This document shows, piece after piece, positions 43,451 to 55,325 of a stretch of DNA of 64,000 nt. A model generated the notes under the pieces. The model was given only the letters and a program-made list of their open reading frames with translations, made no database searches and had not been told where the DNA came from. The DNA is from Agrostemma githago (taxonomy: Eukaryota; Streptophyta; Magnoliopsida; Caryophyllales; Caryophyllaceae), in the NCBI GenBank assembly GCA_958450325.1, contig OY288239.1:58981049-59045048 (forward strand), read 5' to 3'. Numbering within the stretch: the stretch's first letter is position 1; the number at the start of each line of letters is the position of its first letter. Made by a program: the position numbers and the translations under genes.

Positions 43451-45232
43451 CATCCTGGGGGTGATGGTCAGGGTCAGGCCTTTCGGGCTCCCTGCCCTCT
43501 CAGCGTAGCATATCTGGTTTCGCAGCTCACAGATTTGCCTTTTTTGGCCTCTTTTACTTGTCTGGCCTTCTGCGTCTCCTGACACCACTTGAATTATCAG
43601 GCGGTTTTGCACTGAGCCTTCAGGCTTGTCCGCCGTCTCTTTCTGGCTCTTGTTCCTCGCAGCGTAGGTACTCAACCAACCATTCCTGATGAGCTTCTCA
43701 ATCTCATCTTTTAGGTGGCGACACTCTTTAGTGGTATGTCCGGAGCTATCGTGAAATGTGAAAAACTTCTTTGGATCGCCCTTCGGGCTGCGCGGCTTGC
43801 TTGGGCGGTTCCACTTGGTTGTCTCCTTTTCCAGCTCAAAGATTTCCGCTCTTGATCCGTTGAGGGCCGTGTAACTATCAAACCTGGGTTGATAAGCCGT
43901 TCGCTCCTTCCTTGGGGTGTCCTCCTCCTCAGCTCTTTGTTTGCTAGCCTCAACCCTGCTGCGCCCACCCTGCGGTCCTCCCTGTGGCCTGGAAGGCCCT
44001 GTGGAGGTATCCAACAGACTGTGGAACTCTTCTTGCAGCACGAAGCCCTCGACAATTTTCTGAGCTTTGGCCATAGTTTCTGGTTGGGCTCTAATCATTT
44101 GATTTTTCATCTCCCCTGGGAGCAACGAGTTGGTTAATGCGTACGTGGCAGTCGGATCGTCGATTTCTTTGACCTGTTGGAAAGATAGGTCGAACTTCTT
44201 CAAATACTCTCTAACGGTTTTGCCCTTCTTCTGCCTCAGGGTCGTTAGGTCGAATCGGGTTAGCCTGCGCCTCTTGTTTCCTGCGTATTGGTCCAAGAAG
44301 GCTTCAGCCAGTTCTATGAAGTAGCTAATCGACCCCTGCGGCAGGTCCCTAAACCATCCTTGAGCTAGGCCCACGAGGGTGGTAAGGAAAATCTTACACC
44401 AAACTGCATCGTCTGCGTCATACATCCCCATATGGCTCTCGTAGGCTGCCAGGTGGTCCTCCGGGCCAGTGGTCCCGTCAAAATTGACAAAGGGCATTTT
44501 AATCTTCGGGATGGGGTACACCTGCACCTCAGGGTGGAGTGGCATCTTGGTAGGTCTGCCCACCATTTTTGACCTGCTCCCAACAGAGTGGTAACCGTAG
44601 TCATCCTATTTGCCAGGGGTCGGTTTTCTCACACTAGGGGAGCGGTGCCTGGGGGGCTGCCTACTCAAAGCCTCATCCTCTCTTGCAGGTGAGCGATGTC
44701 TGGGTCGTTTTTTCTTAGGTAGCTCGAGATTATCATCTTGACGGTGCCTTGATTCCAGTGGCTGTCCATGGTTGAGTCTTGATTGTAGGCTCTGGGACAA
44801 CCCTGGGGCTCGCTGTGACTCAGCCGGTGTTAGCCTGGAAAAGACACCTCCCTACTTCTCCCCCAGGCGCTTCGAGGCAGGTTCTCTGGGCCTCATTCGA
44901 TCCTGGAGATCCTGGGATAAGCCCCTTTTCTCCATAGCTGAGGTGGACTCAGTGGTATGTATGGAAAATGCTTGTTGCTGAGCAGGCTGCTTCTGATTAC
45001 TGGTGATGCGTTTCTGGGCCTGCACATACCCCCGAGCAGTCTTTCTCGCCTTTCTTTGGACATTCCTGGCAGCGGTTCGCTTCGTGCCCCCGACCCCTTC
45101 CACACCTTCGAAGTGAAGTTGCCTAGGAGTCGTTGCGATCCTGCCGACCAGGTCCTCCGGAGTGAATTCTTGATTGAGCATAGCTGAGAAGAAGGCTGCA
45201 ATCTGTGCAACCTGGGCAGGGGTGAGGTTCAA
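43382..45232 (-). pseudogene. Tat/Retand gag polyprotein, one frame with two stops
   Basis: A single frame of about 616 codons from an ATG at 45232, interrupted only by stops at 44852-44854 and 44606-44608. The N-terminal third is basic and Gln/Arg-rich. The last 394 codons hold the gag core (FDGTTGPEDHL-AYE, AQGWFRDLP-GSI-YF-EL, QYA, LTT-RQKKG-TVREY) and a CCHC-like FFTFHDSSGHTTKECRHL segment in which the first Cys are replaced by Phe. Gag packages element RNA. The C-terminal end changes frame into protease near 43430. Confidence 0.88.
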
Positions 45233-45490
45233 GCTAGGCCTCTGATTACCAACATGCCCAGCTGCAACTGTACTCTCTCTGTTGGGCGCCCGTTGGAGAT
45301 TAGCCCGTCCTACTCTCGGGATTGTGGCAGCGGGCGTATCTCCGGTAGGGGCATGCCATACAGGGGGATCACCGGTGATACCGTTGGATCCGCCCCAGAA
45401 GTAGCTTCAACAATCTCAGACGGCGCATGCCATATTTTTGATTGTGGTTGATTTTTGTGGGTAACTCGTGAGCACAACCGAATCTATCTC

Positions 45491-45504
45491 TACAGACGGC
45501 GCCA
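45491..45504 (-). promoter_or_regulatory. Primer binding site of the Tat element
   Basis: Minus strand TGGCGCCGTCTGTA, three bases from the LTR. The TGGCGCC core fits tRNA 3' ends ending GGCGCCA. Confidence 0.75.
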
Positions 45505-45507
45505 AAT

Positions 45508-46124
45508 TGTTCCGGTTACGGAAACAATAAACCCGACTTGGACTCGGGTAGCTAAATTCGATACTGATTTGATGATCGTCCAACCTCTCGAACCCCTCCT
45601 TCCTCTTACTCCGGCGGTCGGACCTTCCCGGCGGAGGTGGCCTGCTCCCTGCACAATGATCTCACAGGGCCTCGGAGGTGTCCGAGGGAACCCTCTCCGA
45701 TGCCTAAGTCAGTTCGTGAAATGCCTTGACGAACCTTACTCGTGAGGAGTAAGGTGGCGATTTTAGAGTAAGATTCTAAAGAGAGAAAGTCCAACCCATT
45801 GTACGTGGGAAATGGTCAGGTATTTATACCTTTCCCCAAGAGAGGGAAAAGAGAGAGGGAAAGAGGAGGAATAATGGACGGGGGGTGACACGTGGGCTCA
45901 CCTCGTCCACCCATTCCCCTTTACTTTAGGCCTGGGCAGAAGGGTTCCGACTCCCTCTCCCCCCCATAACGAGTCTGGAGCTCGCAGTGACTGAGGTCGC
46001 CTTCAGGAGGCTTCCTGGCAAGGTCTCGCTTTGATGGCCTGCCAAGCAGGTCTTTCTCCACCATCGGGTCGGGCTTCCTCGGGGCCCGAATGGCGGGTTA
46101 CCCGTGGCAGGCTACCGACCCCCA
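45508..46124 (-). repeat. 5' LTR of the Tat element, 617 bp
   Basis: Minus strand TGGGGGTCGG..CCGGAACA; left border set by the PBS, right border where gag coding of the Ogre-like element resumes. TATTTATACC at 45830-45839 may be its TATA region. The partner LTR is not in the window. Confidence 0.7.
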
Positions 46125-46490
46125 TAAGGTTTTATGACCAGGTCCTTAATGAAAAGAGCAGAAGGTTTTGGGATCCCACGATTTGCTCCTTTGCCCAAAA
46201 TAAGGTTCGGGTGTTGGCTCTAGGGTAGATAGTAGGCCATGTCTGGCGGCGAGTGTTAGGGCTGTGTCGTATGAGATGTCTAAATCAGTGAATTTCCTAG
46301 GGGTTTTCTTCTTTTATATTGCTCTTACACTGTTCACTTGGTTTGGCGGAAGGTTCTGGGGGTTGGCTTTAAGAGAATTTACCCGCTCATTAAGGTTATC
46401 GATAGAGGTTTGGATGGAAGCTATAGATGTGACAAGGTTGTAGACCATGTTGGTTAGATCTTTGATGGTAAAGTTCGGGGTTGTAGCCAT
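46125..46490 (-). pseudogene. Ogre/Tat-like gag, N-terminal part
   Basis: ATG at 46490, a helical N-terminus (IKDLTNMVYNLVTSIASIQTS), a stop at 46314-46316, then RKFTDLDISYDTALTLAARHGLL and a FCSFH.GPGHKT zinc-finger-like block with one more stop, as in Ogre/Tat gag. The frame is cut at 46124 by the Tat LTR and does not resume inside the window. A second gag of this kind, next to an Arg-type PBS, separates it from the Retand-like gag on its left. Confidence 0.68.
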
Positions 46491-48282
46491 ATCGGAGGAC
46501 GATTCTGCAAGATAATATCGGAAATCAGAAAGAATCCATCGGACGACCTAAAGAGAGACTAGCGGAATTCTCGTAGGTGAGCAACACGAAAACGAGACCC
46601 TTGATTTGCGCGTGTTTGCGGTCATCTTTATAGGGACTCGGGTGCTTTAGACTCTTGGTGTATTCGGCAAAACGCCTAACAAACTAGTATCTCTAGAACG
46701 AGATGATTTAACATAAATCTTGGTGTGAGATTTAAAGAAGAGGACTTCTCGAGATGAGGCGACCCAAAAATATAAGACCTCGGCTAGAGGTGACCATTTA
46801 TGACTAACACAAACAGTTAATCACACGGTTGTACGACGTAAGGAATTGATCTCGATTCCGGCTCGAAATCAAAGAGCTTTGATGTTTTCGAGAACGGATG
46901 AGTTTTAAAGGAAACTTTTTTTTTCGAAAGCAGGAGTTTTTTTTTGAGAAATCGGTATTACGATGGTTTAGTGACATCCCTTTTGGTGTGTGTAAATTGT
47001 TGCTATTTGAGCGTCGAAGTGTTGACGATAGCAAAAGTGTAAATTGTGATTTTGTAAAAGCGCGGTTGTAGAAGAACCGGTTTTGAAAATTGTGACATCG
47101 CATTCTTTTATCGAGACTACTATTAATTAGTAGTTTGAAGTTTGCGGTGTAAATAGTGTTTCATAAGAGAACACGGTGCTCGTGATGGTGCTTTTGAAGA
47201 TGTGACCAAATTCTTATTATGTATTTTGGTGGTGATAGTGCTTTTTAGAAAAATATTTGTCGATTTCATTGATTGGAAATTTCGACGGTGATGACGGTGC
47301 GTGTGTAATGCTTTGCGAGCATAACCACATTTTACGTTACTCGACTTCATTAACTGAAGTTTTGGATGACGTTAGCGGTACGTGCAAAAAGAATTTTGAA
47401 AAATAAAATGTAACCGTTTTAGGTGCCTTATCCCATTGGTCAGGGATTTGGCGATAGTAACGGTGTGCGCGGGAATGTTTTAAAAAAGCAAAATGTGACC
47501 GTATGAGGTACCTTGATCTCATTGGTTTGGAGTTCGGTAACAGTAACGGTACGTGCGGTAACGTTTTAAAAGCAAAATGTGACCGTATGAGGTACCTTGA
47601 AAATGGGATACCATTGGTTAAGAGTTCGGTAATGATAACGGTATCGTTCTTTTTTAAAAATGAGGAGTTTTATTTTGGCCAAAGTAATGGCGCCAAAAAT
47701 GTCTTTTGAAAGTGACGAGTGTGAAATCGGCCATGGTGATGGCGCTAAAGTGCCTTTTGAAAATGAGTTTAATTTTGTCGGAGTAACGGCGTTAAAAAGG
47801 TGATTTTGAAAAGAAGATGTTCTTTTTCGAAAACGGAGTTGGGTGCGGTTGAATATGTTGTCGTGGTTGAATCCGGATTTTAATGTTTTATTCGGGTCGT
47901 CACACACGCCACACATAACTAGGAATGCATACACTCATGCAGGATGCAGACACGGGTAGGTTAGGGTAGGCTACCATCCACGAATAGTCTTTGCTTAGAT
48001 GACGACAGGTCACCGGGGGAGGTGAGTGGCATCCCGTTCGCTCAGCGCCACTCGTTTGGCATATCCACGGAATGCGTGGCTACCTTAGACGGCCGGAACG
48101 TCAACCGAGGGTCTTTCCACACGTCCATAAGGATCTTACCGTGAAGAGGTCGATTGGTCCTAATATCGGTTAGGATGGGCTTTTTAGGGCCAAAACATGT
48201 AGTGACAACAAAAGAGGAACTAGGAAATGAGCTTCATTGACATCGTTTGAGTTACACCACTGCTGGAAACTTGTTTCCAAGA
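46491..48282 (-). other. Long leader of the Ogre-like element
   Basis: About 1.8 kb between PBS and gag with no supported ORF; long untranslated or ORF1-bearing leaders are usual in Ogre. It includes a degenerate tandem repeat of about 85 bp at 47340-47660 (unit marker AAAATGTGACCGT at 47490 and 47574, a diverged copy at 47404). Confidence 0.55.
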
Positions 48283-48298
48283 CCCATCGGAGTCGCCA
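48283..48298 (-). promoter_or_regulatory. Primer binding site, tRNA-Arg type (Ogre-like)
   Basis: Minus strand TGGCGACTCCGATGGG, close to the TGGCGACTCC PBS used by Ogre elements, three bases from the LTR start at 48302. Confidence 0.75.
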
Positions 48299-48301
48299 AA
48301 C

Positions 48302-49350
48302 TGTGGACACCCGTCCGCACTGCCCGGCGCCCCGCCCGCGCCCGCGCAGGATCTCTGGTTTTCGCTGCGGCCACCCACGCGGCACCGTCCGTCCTGGGGC
48401 CGGTCCGATCTCGCGTATGGGGCGATGTGTCGGACCTCAATTTGGTTGACGATTCAAAATGTACTAGACGGATGAAGACATCCGTGTTTCCATTAGAATC
48501 GATCAAGACGTGGTTGTAAATGTTTAAAGGCCGATATGTTTGGTAAGATGACCTTTTTAGTAAACCGAATTCGTTGCCGATTTGTGGAGTCAACACCGAG
48601 TCAATTATGGGGACTCAGAAACCATTCAAGTCAACTTTGATCCTTGCCAGCTCAAAGTTGAGTGGCACGGGACCTAAAGATAAAGACTTGTACCCTTAAG
48701 CACTTCATGCCTAGAATGACTCTTATTGCCAATGGTTTCGGACATCCGAAAATTGTCGATTCCGAGTAAGGGGTGAGGGTACGTATTGGGAAGCCAACGT
48801 CCGCTGGACATCAACTACCAATCCCGCCCGCACATAGCGGCCTCTACTAATCAATCAGTGGGCTGATAACTTTGTTCCTTAATTGTGGCGGAAGTACGAT
48901 AACATCCGTTGTTTTAACCCTATGCCTTTACTATGTCTGTTGTTTAGGGACAAGTAAGCTTTTGTCGTCAAAGTAAGTGTTTTACATTCTTTGCATGCGA
49001 TTTCATGTGACAAGAAAGCCATGAAAAGATACACGAAGGAGAGCAGAGAATTCTAAGTATTATACGTATTAGCAAATCAGTTTTAACGTGATAATACGGA
49101 TATTAGTCATTCTCGTCGTATACCTTACCTGGTAATCTGCTTAAGGTGTGCCGGTTCGGTATTAATAAGGATGCATCGAACCACGTGTGAGAGGTGAGCA
49201 TCGGGATTAATATGAAATCCGACCACCACTTCGTTCAGTTTTAGCTTGCTTACGTTTTGAATTCCGTGTTAGGTGATTTAGCAAGCGATTATAGGGTAAT
49301 AAAAGCGGTAGATCATACGAAAGCGGTAAAATGCGAAATGCAAGTAAATC
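48302..49350 (-). repeat. LTR of the Ogre-like element, proximal part
   Basis: Plus strand starts TGTGGACACCC; it is very GC-rich for the first 120 bp and then average. It is interrupted at 49350 by element D and continues from 63105. ORFs on both strands at 48170-48596 overlap each other in the GC-rich part and are not supported. Confidence 0.6.
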
Positions 49351-51206
49351 TGTTGTGTGCTAAATTTAGACCGTTTTTCCCCTCATTTAGACCGGTTTTT
49401 CCCTCGTTTTGCGAGTTCAGAGTCCGATTATCGCCATATTTTGTGTACTTCTCGCATTAGCGACCCTCTTGTGCGTTTTACGTGTTTTTGGTAGTTTTTC
49501 TATCAATTTTGATAGGATTTGGCACCGAAATCACGATCGAGCTTCCACGAGCACAAGAGAAGGGAATATCGTTCAAAGAGCAAAGCACACAACTTAAAGT
49601 TTAAAGCCATCCAATTAATCGACGAAGAATGAGACAAGGAAAGAGGCCTGAGATATGACCGGGCGAAATTTCACCCGGTGAGACACCACCGGGCGAAATT
49701 TCACCCGACGGTAAAACGCCTCCCTAAAGATTTTCCGAGACTTCTCACCGGGCAAAACTAACCGGGCAAAATTTCGCCCACCAGGTGAAATTTCGCCCGA
49801 TGGAAAGATGTGCCGAAAAATGCTGAAAATGAAGAAAATCTCACCGGGCAAAAATTTCACCCTGTGGAATTATTACGCAAGACCGCAGGGCGATGTTTCA
49901 CCCTATGAAGACGTAGAGGATGATTGTCTCACTAATGAAGCAAGAGTTGGATTTGGGCTTTAGGTTAAGAAGACCAATTAAGGATTACTATATATTTGTT
50001 ACCCTAAATTGTTGCCCAAGGCATCCTCCATTAGAGTAGTATTAACATCCATCATCCACCATTAGTGTAGTTACACATCCATTTAGTAGAACAATTTAGT
50101 AATATTCCTAGTAATTCTCTAAAAATCTAGTTGTTTACATAGTAATTAGTAGTAGATCTACTTAGTTTCCATCAACAATTCTCTAGATTTCAAGTTTGTA
50201 GAAGATTATTTCAAGTTTTATTTGAAGATTTGTGGGGTTTATTGAAGAATTAGTGACAACTTCTTCATTCTCTTCATCAAAGATTCAATCTTTAATCATG
50301 CAATCTTCTTATTTATTCTAGATCTTCATAGTTGGGACATTTCTTTCCACTCTCTAATCTCTAGTTTAGATTTAATTTAGTTTTCTCATTATTGTCTTGT
50401 TTAGATCATCTTAGTGTTGTTAGTTTCTCTAGATTTTATTCATGTTGTTCTAGATTATTCTCTAGATTAATTTGGTAGTTTCATAGTTTAGTGGGTAATT
50501 GTTAGATCGCAGTTTTCTCATCATCTTGTAGTTAGCTTCCTTAGATCTTATTAATATGCATGCTTTAGATAGTTTCTCCTTACTTAATGTTTTATTGTCT
50601 TTCATTATGATTAGTGAGTAGATTTCTTGTTGGGGGTTTAGGGATGAGAACTTGGATTATTTGAATTTAGGGGTATTGGTGGGTTGCTTGCTTGTTGGTT
50701 TATCTTGCTTGTGGTTGTTGTGTCATTGTTGTTTTAGTCCAGCCAACTAGACCGACCTTGACTCGTTTCTATCAATATGGGGAAACTCGGGGTAGAAATT
50801 ACCTCAACAAGAGACTTACCCTTCTTCCCCGCGAAAGCGGGTTTTTAGGTGGGTTGGTTGAAGAAACCGAAAGGTGGCATTCTCCCTTTATCAATGTTGC
50901 AACAAAAACTCGATCCCGACCTTCTTAGACTCCATGTTCTGAATCCCGACTTCTCCCTAACGCCTTTCCCTAGATTGATCACCCCTAGCTATTCTCGTAG
51001 TTATTTCTCTAGCGTATACTCGACCTTTAGAAACCCCCTTCTAGACATCAAACATGTCACTTTAAACTTGCTCACACACTTCGTTCCCTGTAGACCGACC
51101 TCGACTTACCACGAATACTTGTTAGTTTTTGTGTCATCTCGAGTCTTATAAATATCGTTTGATCCCCCATCCTTCGTTAACGACCGATCCGATTGGGAGG
51201 CGATCA
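49351..51206 (+). repeat. 5' LTR of element D, 1856 bp
   Basis: Pairs with 61262-63104. In the first 135 bases I count five differences from the 3' LTR, so insertion is not very recent. It has a GAAA-capped hairpin (CCCGC/GCGGG) at about 50829-50842 and another small one (ACC/GGT) at 50867. Ends three bases before the PBS. Confidence 0.94.
49657..49998 (+). promoter_or_regulatory. LTR palindrome cluster with downstream TATA (D, 5' LTR)
   Basis: Dyads of the GGGCGAAATTTCRCCC type at 49661, 49691, 49764, 49783 and 49846 plus weaker ones, starting 306 nt into the LTR and ending at about 49907. TATATATTT lies at 49989-49997. Confidence 0.65.
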
Positions 51207-51209
51207 AAA

Positions 51210-51227
51210 TGGCGCCATTGCCGGGGA
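51210..51227 (+). promoter_or_regulatory. Primer binding site of element D
   Basis: TGGCGCCATTGCCGGGGA, three bases after the LTR; the usual Athila PBS, attributed in that lineage to tRNA-Asp. Confidence 0.85.
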
Positions 51228-51316
51228 GCGGCTAGTTGTTGTGTTTGATTCTTTTCCCTTCTCTCTTTTCCCTAGTACCGTAAGGTGCTAAAAGTCTTAC
51301 CGTTTAATTGAGTTTT

Positions 51317-54094
51317 ATGCCCAGGAACACGTCATCGCCCTTGTGGTTCAATCCGGAGCCAGAAAGGACTTTTAGAGCATTACGTTTTCGGGGAAACAAC
51401 TCAACCACCATCATTCCACATCCTTCATTATCACCTCCTAACCTTAATCCCATTCTACCATATACACCTTCTACACCTTCTACATCACATAATCCCACTC
51501 CAAATTATCCTTCCATACCTCCCACTTCACAAAATTCACCACCATCACCAAAAACTCCACCACTAGGATCTCATTCCCAACTCACACACGAAGAAACACC
51601 TTCTCCCGTCGATTTCGGAGAGATTCCCGAGAATTATGAATTAAAAGCTTCTTTGACAAATACGGTTCAACAAGACACTTTTCACGGTTTTTCTCCAGAA
51701 GATGCTCAAGAACACATTGCTTCATTTAAAGAAAAATTAGTAGGAGCCTGTCTCAATGGATTAACTTCATGCCAATTGCACCGTTTATTATTTCCAAAGA
51801 CCTTGAGAGATGGAGCTCGTAGATGGCTTCAAGGCCATCCCGCTAATACATTCACAACATGGGCTCAACTATCCAATGCCTTCTTGGAGAAATATTTCCC
51901 GCCGTCAAAGACTAATCAATATCGCATGGAGATACAAACATTCAAGCAAGATGAATTCGAAAGCCTAAGTGAGGCTTGGAAAAGATTTAAAGATCTATTG
52001 CGCAAATGTCCACACCATGGAATACCCGATTGGCTAACCACCCAAACATTTTATAACACCCTTTCATCGAGAACCAAAGAAAACCTCAATTCGGCCGCCG
52101 GAGGAGACTTCTCCTCTCTCACCGATGAGGCATCTAAGAGTCTTATTGAGAAGATGGCAATGAGTGACTCTAGAATGGGTCAATCAAGGGATTCTAGAAA
52201 GAAAGTTGAAGTGAACTCATCTACGAGTTCTAATGAATTGAAGCTTCAAGCGGAAGTTGAAGAATTAAAAACGAGAATGGATGCCAGGAGTTCAAGGCCT
52301 ACTCCTAGAGGTATGTACCAAATTTAAGGGAGTGTTCCACCGAGGCAACCATCTCCTCCAAAGCAATTAACATGGGAAGTTCAATGTGATCATTGTGGCA
52401 ATTATGGCCATGATTCTAGCTCTTGTATTCCTAATGAAGAAGTTTATATTGAAAAGCCAAATGAAGTCCAAGCTATACAAGTGTATGGGCAAAGATCTCA
52501 ATTTGATCCCTTTTCCAATACTTATAATACCGGTACAAGATTTCATCCTAATTTCTATTATGGAAATCAAAATGTCCAAAATCCGATGCCACGTGCCCAA
52601 GGGAGTCAATTGAGGCCATTCAATCAAAGTCAACAAAGGCTCTTTAACCAAGGTCCTCCAAAGATGCCCCCATACACACCTCCTCATCAAAGGAGCAACT
52701 TCAATCAACAAAGTAGCAACTTCCATGTTCCCAACAATTACAACAATTACCAAAATCAACATGGTAATCATTTCAATCATGGATACAATCAAGGGTTCCA
52801 AGGCAATTTTCAAGGAAATCAAGGTTACAATCAACAACCATTTAATCAACCCTCTCAATATTATGGCCAACCAAGCAATTTTCAATTTGGTCAAGGAGGA
52901 GTCCCATGGGATAACTATAATGATTTGCAAAGAACCGTTGGGCAACTATGGAATGAACATCAAGACACAAAGGCAAGGCTAAGGGTTTGGGAATCACAAG
53001 AAGCAACAAAAGCCTTAGCCGCCCCAATTCATCTACCCCATGGTTTGCCCGGACAACCCCAAAACCCAAGAGACCCTTTGCACCAAGCAAATGTCGTTAT
53101 TTTGAGAGGTAGCAAAGAACCCGAGGACCCATACAAGAATTTGAACTTGAACACCAAAAGCACCTCATCCAAAGTCAATCAACCAAATGCATCACAAAAA
53201 TCATCTCCCACTTCCCCCAAACAAAACCGGGGAATACAAGCGGAGTTCGATATCCTTCAAAATGCGGAGAATGAACAAAGAGAACAAAGAAAGAAGAAAG
53301 AGCAAATGAAAGCGGAAGAAGCAAAAAGAAAAGAGGCGGAGCGATTAGCCAAAGAAGAAGAAGAATCCAATGTTCCACCGCCTCCCACTTTTGTCCCACC
53401 ATTGCCTTTTCCCGAACGAGCTAAGCCACACAAGGAGAATGCCCAATTTAGCCGTTTCGTGGATATGTTGAAGAAGGTGGACGTAGCTTTACCCTTCACC
53501 GAGGTAATTTCTCAAATGCCCCTCTATTCTAAGTTTTTGAAAGATGTCTTGACTAAAAAGAGAACGATAGAGGATAAAGAATGTATCTCTCTCACGGAAC
53601 AATGTAGTGCCATTCTTATGAATCAAATGCCAAAGAAACTTGAGGATCCCGATAGTTTTTCAATCCCTTGTCGGGTTGGAAATGTTGTTGTTAATCAAGC
53701 TTTATGTGACCTAGGGGCTAGTGTTAGTTTGTTACCTTATTCTATTGCCAAGAGACTTAGTGTGTGGGAGATGAGACCCACTAGTATGTCGATTCAACTT
53801 GCGGATAGGTCCGTCAAGTACCCACTTGGGATACTTGAGGATGTACCCGTTCAAGTTGGTAAGTTTTTCATCCCCTCCGACTTTGTTGTCATGGATATGC
53901 CAGAAGACACTATTACTCCCATTATTCTAGGTCGACCTTTTATGGCTACCGGAGGTACTATAGTTGATGTCAAGAATGGAAAGTTGTCTTTTAACATAGG
54001 GAACGAATCGGTAGAGTTTTCCCTTTCTCAAGCTCTTAAACAACCGATGATTGAACAAATGAATTTATTGATAGTTTGGTTGAGTATAGCTTGA
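51317..54094 (+). pseudogene. Athila gag-protease, one frame with one stop
   Basis: ATG at 51317, 90 nt after the PBS. A Pro/Ser/Thr-rich N-terminus is followed by the gag core (LIFPK-LRDGARRWL, F-EKYFPPSKT, TFKQDEFESLSEAWKRFKDLLR, HGIPDWL). A TAA at 52325-52327 splits the frame, which then continues with a CX2CX4HX4C knuckle (CDHC..GHDSSSC), a long Gln/Asn/Tyr/Phe-rich prion-like linker, a Lys/Glu coiled coil, and the protease with Cys-Asp-Leu-Gly-Ala-Ser and IILGRPFMATGG. The frame ends at 54094 because of a frameshift near 54060. Gag assembles particles and protease would process them. Confidence 0.93.
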
Positions 54095-55325
54095 TAGATG
54101 ATGATAAGCAAGAAGATGAACGATTTGACTCTCCACCCCTTGAAGATGAATGTTTGCATGAAGAAAAGGTAGAACCACTACTGGTGGGTAAGAGTATGAT
54201 ATCTTCTCCTCCTAATCTTGAACTTAAACCACTCCTCTCTTCCCTCAAATATGCTTTTCTTGAAGGAACTAATTATCCCGTTATCGTCAATGCTACCCTT
54301 GATGGACCTCAATTGGAAAAACTTTTAATTGTTTGGAGAAAGCACAAAAAGGCCATCGAGTATAGCATTGCCGACCTCCAAGGCATAAGTCCAAATGTTT
54401 GTATGCATAGGATCATCCTTGATGATGACCACCGTCCTTGGGTTGAGGGTACACGTAGGTTGAACCCCACCATGAAAGAGGTTGTCATGAAGGAAGTCCT
54501 CAAGTTGTATGAGGCTAACATTATATACCCAATAACCGAAAGTAAATGGGTTAGCCCCGTCCAAGTTGTGCCGAAAAAGGAGGAATGACGGTAGTTAAAG
54601 GAGAAAAGGGTGGGTCAATTTCTACTAGGACCATTACCGGTTGGCGCATGTGTATACACTATCGAAAATTGAACACGGCCACCAAAAAAGACCATTTCCC
54701 TCTACCCTTCATCGATCAAATTCTTGAAATATTGGCACATCATTCTTATTTTTGTTTCCTTGATGGTCATTCCGGATTTCTTCAAATTCCCATTTATCCC
54801 GATGACCAAGAGAAAACCACTTTTACATGTCCCTATGGCACCTATGCTTATAGAAGGATGCCATTCGGATTGTGCAATGCGCCGGGAACGTTTCAAAGAT
54901 GTATGATGTCTATTTTCTCCGATTTTATTGGAAAATCTATGGAAGTTTTTATGGACGACTTTAGTGTCCATGGTACATCTTTTGATTCTTGCCTTGAAAA
55001 TCTTGATCAAGTGTTAGCTCGATATGAAGAGTATAGACTTGTTTTAAATTGGGAAAAATGTCATTTTATGGTTGAACAAGGTGTTGTCCTAGGTCATATT
55101 GTTTCTAATAGAGGAGTCGAAGTTGATAAGGCAAAAGTCTCCATGATCGAGAACTTGCCACCACCTACAAATGTCAAAGGGGTGAGGAGTTTTCTAGGTC
55201 ACGCCAGTTTTTATAGACGATTTATCAAAGACTTTTCCAAAATTGCCAAGCCTTTGACTTCTTTGCTTATGAAAGATGCACCTTTTGTTTTTGATGACTC
55301 GTGTCTTGAGACCTTTTCAGGATAA
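54076..55325 (+). pseudogene. Athila reverse transcriptase
   Basis: Two frames: 54076-54588 (pre-RT connector and fingers, ending SPVQVVPKK) and 54585-55325. The latter has the CIHYRKLN, DHFPLPFID, FCFLDGHSGF, TFTCPYGTYAYRRMPFGLCNAP and catalytic Phe-Met-Asp-Asp (54948-54959) blocks, then WEKCHFM, GHIVS and FLGHASFYRRFI. This wording is diagnostic of Athila. One-base losses near 54060, 54580 and 55318 break the polyprotein; the catalytic aspartates remain. Confidence 0.93.

Larger units (their letters stand above)
43150..46124 (-). mobile_element. Truncated Tat/Retand element, minus strand
   Basis: From right to left: LTR 45508-46124, PBS 45491-45504, gag 45232-43382, then the start of protease to about 43150, where it is cut. 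It is markedly GC-richer than its neighbours. RT and beyond are absent. It is inserted in the gag of the Ogre-like element. Confidence 0.82.

Noticed and set aside
48170..48596. Four overlapping ORFs on both strands
   Set aside because: All sit on a GC-rich patch of the Ogre-like LTR where stops are rare by composition; none has a motif.
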